From Pratylenchus scribneri (taxonomy: Eukaryota; Nematoda; Chromadorea; Rhabditida; Pratylenchidae), in the NCBI GenBank assembly GCA_030063045.1, contig JAQSEB010000127.1, positions 62,001 to 126,000 on the forward strand: a DNA stretch of 64,000 bases, read 5' to 3'. The position numbers were made by a program, and so were the translations under genes. Of this stretch, positions 35,498 to 46,400 are shown piece by piece. Every line of letters starts with the position of its first letter. Position 1 is the stretch's first letter. The notes under the pieces were generated by a model, which saw only the letters and a list, made by a program, of their open reading frames with translations, was not told the DNA's origin and made no database searches.

Positions 35498-35900
35498 GGT
35501 CAATTCCACAATGGTGCAAATATGGGCGATTCCACAATGGTGCAAATATAAAGTTTTTGGCTTCTAATAAATCAGAAACTGGTTTTAGACCCTACAATCC
35601 TTATACCATTTTGTAGATCTCATCGAGACGCATCGATTGGTATATATTTTGTCATGATTGGTCAAAATAAAAGAGTATTAAACCATTTTTCCAGATTTTG
35701 GTTTTAAACTTTCTTATTTTTGAACAAACCATAACAAATTATATACCAATCGATGCGCCTCGATGTGATCTACAAAATGCTATAAGGTTTGTGGGCTCTA
35801 AGACCAGTTTATGATTTATTAGAAGCCAAAAACTTTATATTTGCACCATTGTGGAATCGCCCATATTTGCACCGCCCTTTGTCTATTGTGGAATCGACCC
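35498..35900. mobile_element. Foldback element (GATTCCACAATGGTGCAAAT family)
   Basis: A 403-bp near-palindrome. The left arm has two direct copies of ATTCCACAATGGTGCAAAT and then AAAGTTTTTGGCTTC; the right arm is the reverse complement, with one outer copy diverged. Closer to the centre the arms carry ATATACCAATCGATGCG, a word shared with the larger foldback element at 61214-61852. No coding capacity. Confidence 0.75.
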
Positions 35901-36205
35901 CGGACGCCTTTTATTCCTTAATCATCGTTCATCGCATAGTCGAATGCATGTTATTTAAGTATTAATACCGACCGGTATCCCGATACCGCTGAACCCTATT
36001 TTATATATTATTGTACACCTTTAATCTAATGCCAATAGCATATTTTAGGGGGTTAATTATTTTTACAAAAATTTAAAATAAGATCAATTTTTACCAAATT
36101 TATACATACAAATAAATTATACAATAGATATTGGGTATTGGGACCAAGAAAAAATAATTCTTCATCTTTAAAATAAAAATTATGTAAAAAATCAAAATCT
36201 CAAAT

Positions 36206-39200
36206 TTAGGCCTCACAAATTGGTAAATTTCTGATTTGATTGGAAATTTCTTCCATTTTCTTCCCTCCATTGTTAAACAATTGAAGTAATTGTTTATTGG
36301 TAGCCAGGAATATTCTAAATTTTTTGACTGGGATGCCGGCAATTTTGAAAGCAATAGAATCCAAATTTGGCGGCTGGCAATTGTCTTCCAAATATTCCAA
36401 GGCACCGGCAGCCGTCATTCTCTGAGTTCCATCCAAATGTAGCATATTCTGTGGAATTATTATTATTTATTATATTTTTGCAGTATATACGCTATTAAAA
36501 ACACACACTCTCTAATATAATTCCCCATACTCGATTTTGAGGACCTATAGCTCCTGACAGATGAAGTTAAAATTTTTATTAGATTTTCTTAGTTTCCTCT
36601 CTAATTCTTGTAAATGCTAACTATTTTTCCTACCATGAGTGGGTTCATAAGAATAAGAACGTGGTTATGGTTATTTAACCGACCTCGAGTGGGTTCATAA
36701 GAACGTGGTTATGGTTATTTAACCATGACCTCGTGGTTAAATAACCATGTGATCCGGTTCATAAGACGTAACCACCGGTTCCTGGTTAAATGACCACAGG
36801 GGCCTGGTTCAATTTCCGTCAGATCCGTGATATGATATATGATTGTCATTTCCCCGGTTCAATTAGTGAAAAAAAATCATATCTTAAAATCGTCTCTAAA
36901 ATCGTCATACGATGGCTGCGTATGATAATCGTACAATCGTACAACAAATCGTTTGGTTCAATTAGTTTTCGACGATACGATATGATTTTTCCCTTGCCGG
37001 CATCATATGACGAATTTTTAATTAATTTAAATTAATTTTAAATAATTATAACTTTGTTATTTTATTATTTAAAAATTTAATTTTTTCACCAAATTAATAA
37101 GAAAATTTTTCTCTATCGATTCATAAAAAAATATTTGAAAAAGAAGTAAAAAATTTTTTTTGTTAAATTTTGTTAAATTTCAGTATAGTGTATGAAAAAT
37201 ATTTTTAAAATAATTATAAAATTTATATAAACGAAAATAAAATTTATTTGGACTGATTAGGCAACATTTTCTTTGAAAATTCATATAAAATCAAGCATTT
37301 AGTTCTATTACTCAATTTTTGGCTCATTAGATAGAGCAGATTCTTTTCTATAATATTCTTTTTACAGAACAATTTTAGAAATTTTTCTAAATTTTTTATG
37401 AATTTTTATATACATATGATTTGAGCATATATCCGCTTCGGAGTGGATATGTCTGCGTATGATTTTTATAAAGGGAATTGTCATCATATGATGAGTTATC
37501 ATTTGTAGAAAAAAATTAATTGAACCGCGCTTATGACTTTTTGTATGATAAATCGTACGCGGCCCATGATTTAGGCTCTGATGCGACGATCATATCACTT
37601 ATACGATAAAATGATTAATTGGACCGACTTTATGACGATATGATCGTCATAATCATGCGCCGCATTTTATACGATTTAATTGAACCGCGCGCCGGGGATA
37701 TGATTTCCATCATATCGTAAAATCTTATCACAGATCTGACGGAAATTGAACCAGGCCCCAGGTAGATTAACCATGAGGTCATGGTAAAAACCTACCCCGG
37801 TTCATAAGAACGTAACCACGTGGTTAAATAACCACGAGTTCATGGTAAAAATGCTACCATGCCACCCTAGCATGGTAAAAAAATTTACCATCAATTTTAG
37901 GGCCATATAAAAAATTGGAAATTTAATTTAAAATATAAAATAATTTTATTCTTGTAGATTGAAGTCTCCTCTATCCAACCATATAAATTTTGTATTTTTT
38001 TGTCCATCCATTGTTTTGTAAAAATTAAAAATAAAAAGGTAGGTAAAAAAGGTCTTTTTTACAGGGAATATCATCTTTGAAACTGCATAAATCATTATTT
38101 ACTAATCTAAAAATTTTGAAAATAATATCATATTGTAGAATTGACATTCCTCTATCGATTGATATAAAATTTTTTGTTCTGAATTTTTTATAAAGCCTGG
38201 AAAGAAAATAGCAGAAAATAGCACTGATTCGGTCGAGCTATACCTCATTCGATAGAGCTCGATGAGCTGAGATATGCTAGAATTTTAATGCGGAACCCAT
38301 TTTTGGCCAAAATATGGCCCATTTTTTGTTCATTTTCCCTCAAAAGTTCAGAGTTACCTGGTACCCAGTTCATAAGATGATGGTTTACCATTACCTTAAG
38401 AATTTCTTATGAACGGAATTTAGGTCATTTAACCAGGTCATTTGCCCTTGGTAAAATAACCAGGTCATTTTACCATAGTTATTTAACCATGTTCTTATGA
38501 ACCCACTCCATATTACACATTTTGATCAAATATCACGCCTATCTATCAATCATATTTTGCCCCAAGCCTTTTTAAACCCACTCATTTCCTCAATAAATAT
38601 TCATTTTGGTTCTGTTTTTTCATTTTTGTGCAAACCGATAAATATTAAAGTCCAGACCAATTAATCCCAATCTCTTTGGGCCACTAGGGAATTTAGCTCT
38701 AGCCCCAAACAATTTTAGCTTTGATTGTGACTAAAAAGTTTATAAATTTCGCTATAATTTGTTCAAATTAAAAATTTAAACTATAAATTTTTCCAATTTT
38801 TTAGGAGTTGAAAAATAATTCCTCCAAGGTTTTAAAAGATCATTTAAGGTATTTGCTTTTATTATCTAAAGAATATTTTTTTTAATTCTTACATTAAGCA
38901 ATATGAACATTTTTGGATAATGTTGTCGAACTTCAAGAATATGATGGATTGCATTCGAATATTCAGACAATAAATCGGCATCAAATTTCAACTCCATAGG
39001 CTTTTTCACAAAATTAGCTGTATTTCGTAATTTATAAACATACTAAAAATAAAATTCATTTATGGAATTATAATTCCAATTTCACTTTTATTTTAGTGTC
39101 GACCCATTTAAAATGACGAAAAATGTCGGCAATTTGTCTCAAACGTCCATAAATGGTTTTCTTAAAGTATGGAGGTCTTTTTTTATTAAATTAAATTTTA

Positions 39201-40812
39201 TACTTCTTCGAGTCCATATTTTGGTTGCCACAAAAGCATATCGAAAATAACCATTCCAGTCGACCAAATGTCAATTTTTGTGGATATCTAAATTATAATA
39301 TAAATAGACCCAAGCTTCTACATATCAGCAACAATAAAACCCTCATGTATACCTGAATTTCGGACTCCTTTTTGCCAAATTCCGGGCCATGGAATATTCC
39401 CCATCGATCGGGCCAAAATGGGGCCATTTTAAAATTTGCCCGTGCCTTACTATCCGCTCTCTGCAAATGCGACGGTAACCGAACACTTGTGTCAAAATCA
39501 ATCAATTTTAAATTAGCATTTTCCAATTCATCCATTTCACTTCCATTTTCCATTACTACTTTTGAATGGCCATTTTCCAATGCCTTTACCTTTGGATGTT
39601 CACTCACTTTATGATCGTGATCGACAATATTATTCATATCAGCAGAATGTACAAAAACGTAATTGGCTCGTTTCACATCGCCGTGTATTAGACCAACTGT
39701 AAAAATTTAAGAATAAAAAAATTCCAAATATTTTTTAAAAATTACTTTTGTGAAATTCCACTAAAGGCAACAAAAATTTCTTTGCCTCTTTACTAATTTC
39801 TTTTTCGCCTTCATTCCCCTCGGTGAAATTTCGGATTTTCCAAATTTGTCGATGACTTCCTTCTGCCATTTCCATAATTGTCACATAATTTTCAGGAGTT
39901 GTTCCCCTTAAAAAGATTTGTTAGTTTAGTGGCTCGAAATCGACATAATTCCTAATATCCTAACAATCCTTAGGTTAAACTTTTATATAAAATATTTTTA
40001 TTATATTATCAAAAATGATTGATCAAATATAGATAGCCCAAAAAATGATAAATACCCAATTTTGTTCCATTTTTCATTAATAATTTATTTTTTGCAAAAT
40101 TTTTATTTTTATCAGTTCCATTAATTCTTTTTTCTAACTAATTACCACAATCAATATAATGCTATACAAAAGAAACAAATTTATAGCGAATTTAATAAAT
40201 TTAAAGATAATATCCGTAAAATTGATTTGGGGCCAAATGTGAATATCTTTCCCAAATTAAAATTAAGTCATTAAAATAATAAGAATAAATATTTCGAAAA
40301 TTTAATTTCCCTTTTCATAACTCACAAAAAGATGACATTAATCAAATATTTTGGATGTTCTTGATGAGAAGAATATTGCTTAATTGCATTAATTGTTTCA
40401 ATATTATTTTTGGCTGGACTTCGATGTTCTTCATCATTCGGTGTCAATTTAACTGCAATACAATTTTTGGGCGTAAATGTTTTGTCATTTTGATACATAT
40501 AGCCCATAAAAACCTAAAAAAAAATTTAAAATTAATTTTTTAATAAATAAATTTACATACACTGGAAACGAGGCCATGATCCTTGTCACCATTTGCCTTC
40601 AAAAAGTGGACTTTTTGATTATTCATTGGTACTTTTTCGGCCATATTTATTCTCTCAAATTCAAATGAGTTCATCTCTTTGAGAAAAATTCCACCACATT
40701 TTCCTTCATTCCAACAATTGAAGGTGGGCAAAAATATTGCCAATGAGCATAAAATGAATAGGGAAATCCATGAAAATGGGAAAATTAGTGGGTTTGATGA
40801 AGCAAATCGCAT
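36206..40812 (-). CDS. Signal-anchored protein-kinase-like protein, divergent
   Basis: Eight exons. Exon 1 opens with a hydrophobic N-terminus (PFSWISLFILCSLAIFL; signal peptide or anchor). The kinase fold is readable: CIAVKLTP (ATP-binding Lys), TIMEMAEG (hinge), LIHGDVKRANYVF (catalytic loop, HGD instead of HRD, Asp and Asn kept), LKLIDFDTSV (DFG replaced by DFD), KIDIWSTGMVIFDMLL (DIWS.G) and LDGTQRMTAAGALEYL (last subdomain). An acidic insert of about 40 residues separates the catalytic loop from DFD. Metal-binding residues are present, so activity is possible. One anomaly: the gap between exon 5 (GLEE) and exon 6 (PPYFKKTIYGRL) is 27 bp and out of frame, implying a one-base frame problem or a wrong join. 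The 2444-bp last intron carries nested foldback elements. Confidence 0.72.
36637..38508. mobile_element. Large foldback element in the kinase intron (outer)
   Basis: Ends are inverted: GAGTGGGTTCATAAGAA at 36637 and TTCTTATGAACCCACTC at 38508. Inside each end are repeated words GGTTATTTAACCA, GGTTCATAAGA and ACCATG in both orientations. CAT flanks both sides (possible 3-bp duplication). No coding region; about 1.87 kb, of which 961 bp is a second nested element. Confidence 0.7.
36799..37759. mobile_element. Nested foldback element inside the outer one
   Basis: Perfect 27-bp inverted ends starting GGGGCCTGGTTCAATTTC. The interior has more GGTTCAATTAG / AATTGAACCGCGC words in both orientations and symmetrical ATACGA/TCGTAT runs. 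It lacks coding sequence. It must have inserted after the outer element, or arisen within it. Confidence 0.7.
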
Positions 40813-43429
40813 TTTAATAATTGATATGAATATATCAAATTTATCCTCTGATAATGAGCTGAAGATTGAAAGCTGATTGAATTTTGATTATTTTAAATAT
40901 TATTTTTTTTTTGCTAGGATATCAAAAATTTGTGCCATTTGCACTAAAACAGATATCCCAAATTGAATTTTACACCATTTTATTAGATAACAAAATATTT
41001 TGCAATGAAATCTTATGGTCCAAAAATATGAAAAAATCCACAAAATCGAACTTTAGTTGGCTTTTCGGTCATTACTCATTTATTCCTTAAATTAATTCTA
41101 ATTATTCTTAAAAACCGGCGTTGGGCAGGATCCTTAATTCTTAATCCAGCACATTTTAGCCGGATTCGGAAATTTAAATCCTACATAATTTTTAAATTTA
41201 AAAATCCGATCTTGCGAAAAATTCCATTTCATTGGCCTATAAATTATTCCTTAACTCATAGGGAATAAAACCTTTCGATAATTATTTTTGGGACTGAATT
41301 TATAGGATTTAATTTATAAAATTGTGCGGTGCTCAGGCCATAAATTTCACATAATAACCGCTGATTGCTGATAATCAAGGGAGGAAATTGGCGAAAAAAA
41401 TAATAAATGTTGGTCTTTTCTCTTCGGCCAATTTCCTTTTTAAATAAATTATTTTGCCCTTTGGCATTGGCACTGAACAGTGAACACTGAAAAGTGATGT
41501 GTTCATTTTTCATATTTCATTTCCTTGTTTATCAAAACTTAAACGGAATTTTACTTCTTTATTTAGATTAGAGGCACATGGCCACATTACACTTCCCTTA
41601 ATAAATCTCGTTCAAATTAGTGTCCCTCCCCCTCCTCCCTTCCCATTATCTTTACTTTTCATTTCCATTTCCCAAATTTCCGAATCTCAACAAACATCAA
41701 TCTAAATACAAAACAAACCCATCGCTTCGATTTGGGTTCCGGTTCCGGCTTTCCGCTGGCTTCTTCCCATCTCCACTCCATTCCCTTTCTTTGGCCATTT
41801 CCTAGCCCATGTTTTCGGCTCCTCCCCCCCCCCCTTCCATTTCTCGGCCGTCATCGCCCTAATAAAGCGCGTGCTCCCATCATTCTTTTTCCTCCATGCC
41901 TCAATCCAAAGAAGCCTATCTTCATTCACTCCCACAGCAGATATTATGGCCATAATCCTCCCCTTCTTCCTCCCATCCCAAAAAATTCCCCTTTTAGTAT
42001 TCCACGTCCACGTCCGCATCCGCCCAGCTTCTTGATGGTCCCGTCCCCTTACCTTCCTCCTTATTTGGGTCATGAGGCCATCATTCTCTCCCCAGCCCCC
42101 ACACCCTTTCACCCTGATCAAATCCAGTGGACGGATATTTCCGCTGATACCAAACTATATTTTTTTCCTTTTTTCTCAATTCAGAAAACAAACAGATCAA
42201 AACAGGGAGAATATGCCGACGGTTTTGCACCTTCGCTATTCTTTATTCATCGTAATAAAAAGAAGTAAAGAAAACGTTAATTTCACATTCACAAACATTT
42301 AAATTGCAACATCTGCGTCTATAAAAGTGCTGTTGATCTACAGTAGAGCAGCAGGACGAGTCGGTTTTTCCTGTTTTTGGAATCGAATTTCTGAAACCAA
42401 ACCGACTCTCTCCTATCTAGTCTACTACTAGATCAGTAATCCACTTTTTTTTTTATCAAAGATTGCAGATTCATTAAATTTGATTTCATCGCTCTCTAAC
42501 TTTACCGTATTTACACATTCTTAAAATATAGGCGGTGCGGTATGTCTGATATACAAAAATCGTTTAATGACCCAAAATACCGCAAGCGAAGAAGTTATTT
42601 CATGTCAAGAATTCGTAGGCATTCTTTGTTTTGACTCTAAGCACAAAATGATCCTGATGTTTGCAAAGTACAATCCATCAAAACTGCGTGCATTTGGTCT
42701 CATCCGGCGAATGTCACATCGTAAAAATGTGAACCTCAAAGGGAGAAAGAATAGTATAAAATGAGGATAAAATTAGCCTTGGCATTTTTTAATCGCTAAA
42801 ATAATGCAATAAATTAATTTTAATTAGAATCAAAAAATCCTTTTCTTTATTTACGGTTTGTGCTTTGTGGGTGAGTGAAGGGGGGCGGGAATTGGCATAA
42901 GCATTGGGCATAGGACAGGTAAATACGCACGCAGGCGTACACTTCCCCCCAAATCCACTTCCGAGAAAAGCACGCAAAAATTTGTTTTTGGATATTCAAT
43001 GGCCCCAATTTCCGCTGCAGTTTTTGGCCATTTCCATATTTTTGGCCATTTCCGTTCCCATCCCTCTTTACCAATGCCGGTGGCCACAAACACGCGGCCA
43101 TTTCCCTCATGGCCAATTCCCTGCCACACTCGAATAAATCATTTGATTTTTTCCGGGGCATTATTTTCCTTTCATTCAAAGCATTTCGCCGGCATGGGTT
43201 GCCCACATTATCTACTTCCAATGCATTTTGTTATTTTCGCATGATTTTTAATATAAATAATTGAATTAATTTCTACCATTTAATTCATTTTTCATCAGAA
43301 GCCTTTAATGTTTTCAATTAAAAAACTTCCAATTTTAAAATTAATCATTAGCTAAAATTTCAAGACTTTAAAGAATGGTCTTAATTTAAAATTAATAAAA
43401 TTGACCAATGCATATTTTAGGAAATAAAA
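40813..43429. other. Intergenic region, C/T-rich tract with an uncertain ORF
   Basis: Between divergently transcribed kinase and UGT genes. At 41580-42130 the plus strand is strongly C/T-rich; it holds a 178-codon plus-strand ORF (41732-42268, Pro/Ser/His-rich) and an overlapping minus-strand ORF of 139 codons. Neither has a signal peptide or domain, and both probably reflect composition. At 42850-43240 overlapping ORFs on both strands have the same problem. An inverted-repeat block lies at 42334-42433. A C10 run lies near 41823. Confidence 0.4.
42334..42433. mobile_element. Short inverted-repeat element (AGTCGGTTT)
   Basis: GATCTACAGTAGAG...GAGTCGGTTT at the left is mirrored by AAACCGACTCTCTC...CTACTAGATC at the right, about 100 bp in total. 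The GAGTCGGTTT word also marks the end of the element at 47533-47662. Confidence 0.45.
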
Positions 43430-46400
43430 ATGCCAATGCTAATTTCTTCCTCATTTGCTTTATTTCTCCTCCTCCCTTTCATTACTTTAACATTTTTATG
43501 CCATTGCACATTTGCCAATGGGGACAATCAAATGCGAGCGGTGGTTATGGCCCCGCACAATTCATCCACAAAAAGTCATTTCAATTTGACTAGCCGTTTG
43601 GCCATTGTGCTTGCCGAACAAAATTTCGTCAAAAATGTTGTGAGTATTATTAGGTTTTTTAATTTGGTTATTAAAAAAATCAATATATTAATTAAATTAA
43701 TGATGAAAAATTAATATATTCAAGTCTTGATGGATTTTTTCACTATTATCTCATCAGAAGTCTGATGAAGCTCATATTCGTAGCTCTTAAAAGGGAGAAT
43801 GATTCAAAAACTTAAATTAAAAATTTATTTTCAACCATTACATTCAAAAGATATTTTACGATCTTTTTTAGAGTTGGGAATCCTCGGGCATGGGAATCGC
43901 CAAATCGTCGAGAATTCCCCATCATTTTCTCTCGGGCAAACCTGAAATGTTCCCCGTGAAAATCGAAATTTTTCCTCGTGCCCATCCCCGTCTCCGGGGT
44001 TCTATCCCTAATTCGTTAATTAATGTTAATTAACCGCTGGATTTTTCTTTTGGGCCATTTTCATCAGTTCTTTAGCTCTTTTTAACTTTTTTGTTTTTTT
44101 ATAAAACGTTAATTTGCTTATCAAAAATAAATTTTGAAGCAAAAATTCGAATCATTTTTACCTTAAATTTATTTCTAATTTTGTAATTGACAAAATTCAC
44201 AAAAAAAACATTTTTCTAGCATATTTTGATTTTGGTGTATAAACATGAAGAAAATGTGCATTGGCCAAGTAAAGAAAAGTTGGCAAAATTGACAAAAAAT
44301 GTTGAACATAAACTCACATTTGAATTGTACGAAATTGACTATGAACGAATTAAAGCATTGCCAAATTTTGGGATGGACACACGGGCCGGATGCCAGGTTG
44401 GATGAATTTGCAATTCGCTTTGTTTTTATAACACAAAACGCAAATCAAATATAGGTAAGAGTCGAAAAAACAAAAAAAACCCATTTAAATAATTTAGGCC
44501 GTATTTTGTTAAAGTAAAAATTGGTTTAAAATCCAATAATTGAGATAGTTGTCGAAAAAATCACACATGTCAACAATTCTTCTGCACCCAACAATCACGC
44601 ACCCTACCAAAAATAAATAATTCATTTTCGAAATGAATTTTTTTTTAATATATGGGCATGGGTTTAGGTAGGCTAGGTAGGTAGGTTATGGCTTCGGAGT
44701 GGGGATAGGAATCTATCGAAGTAAAAAAGGGGACATTGTTAAAGAATTGCGGGGTTTTGTCTGGGTGCTAAATTGTCGAGCACTAAATTGAATTCTCGGC
44801 AGGCCGAAAATCTAATTGAATTTTTCATCGCAGATGGAAGAAAAAGCAAAACCAGGGAAAACCTGTGCGGATACGGATGTGAAAGCAGAAGAAGGTGAAG
44901 AAGACCAAATTGAGGAGATTGAACCAGAAGATGAGGGCAAAGGGAAAAAGCTGCTAGAAATGAAGAAATGGCCAGTGGTGAATGCGGAATTGAGCAAACA
45001 CACAATTTACGAAAATGAACAACTCATTTTTGAAGGCAAGCCATTGGATGATATTTTTATTATTTTATTTAATTGGCAGTTATGGCCGAGGATGTGGAAT
45101 TTATTGAAAAGCTTCAAAAGAAAGGTTTCAATGTTGGAATGGCCGAACATTTTCATTTGGGTGCATTTGCCATTTTCCCACTGATTGGCGCAAATTCAGC
45201 TGTGATCAGCCGAATTTCCACATTGAATGGAGTTTGGCTTGATTATGCCGACGTTATGGACCAAGCAATTGAACTGAAATTGCCAGGTTCATACTTTATT
45301 TTTGTTTACCAGTTAGCACTAATTTAAGCTTCAAAAAGTTTTCCCAAGGGAAGGGCTTTGTTTTTATTCGTATTTTTCTAAAAAATTTTACTAGATTATT
45401 CAAATACAGAGATTTACGCAATTAAATTAAATAAAAATTTTTTAGTCCATGAAATTAATCTTTTTATCGAAATAATCTAGAAATGTTTAAGAAAATTGCA
45501 AAAATTTGGACAATTGTAAAATTAAATTATTATCTTTTTTTATATTATAAAAATAATATAAAGTAAATTAATCAATGTGAACAATTTTTATTAAAAATTA
45601 TTTTCAAATTGTAATTTTATGCTCTGTTTTGCATTTAAAAATATTAAAAATTTAAATTATAAAAATATATATGTGTTACGGCCAAAAGTGGAAATCGGCC
45701 AAAACTGGTTTTGGCCGATTTCCACTTTTGGCCGTAACATATGTATGTCAAAAATAACGGAACTCATCAGTCAATGTGAAAATTAATTTACAAAAATTAA
45801 TTATAGAAAGGAAAGCCCTTTGGCTGGATGGAGATAAAGCCGTCAGTAAGGATCGAAATTATGCCAAAGATTATAAAGCAACAGTGGATACGAATAATGA
45901 ACTCATTAAAAAGGCTGTAAGCCATTTATCATATATAATCAATTATTTTGTAATTATTATTTAATACTTTTTTGTCATTTAATTATTATTTAATAATTTT
46001 TGGGTCATCAATAGTCAATACAATTTTAATTCCAGGAGGACGCATTTCGTGGCATTTATAATTACAAGAAATATGGGAAAGAATTCATTGGATTTCGTAA
46101 ATTGTTCAGTCAAACGGAATTTCAATTCGCAAATTGGCAATTGGGAATGGATTTTCCTCAAATGGAAGAATTGCACAAAAATATGCCAAAATTGGTTTAT
46201 GTTGGCGGAATTTGTATGCCCAAAGATTTGGGGCAGCCGGATGAGGTATTTTAAGGGAATAAAATTATTTTTAGCCTGCTTAAATTAATTTTTATTTTTC
46301 TACAAGAAAATTCAAATTTCATTTTTCTTCTTATCAAGGCCTTTCCATTTTCATTAAAATTTTTAGCCTTTTTAAAAATATATTATAAAAAATTAATATT

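Noticed and set aside
41732..42268. 178-codon Pro/Ser-rich ORF, and the overlapping minus-strand ORF
   Set aside because: Both strands are open because of C/T-rich composition; no signal peptide, domain or splice chain. Left as uncertain in the spacer entry.
42847..43244. Overlapping ORFs on both strands
   Set aside because: Mutually overlapping in several frames, no domain, no clear gene signals.
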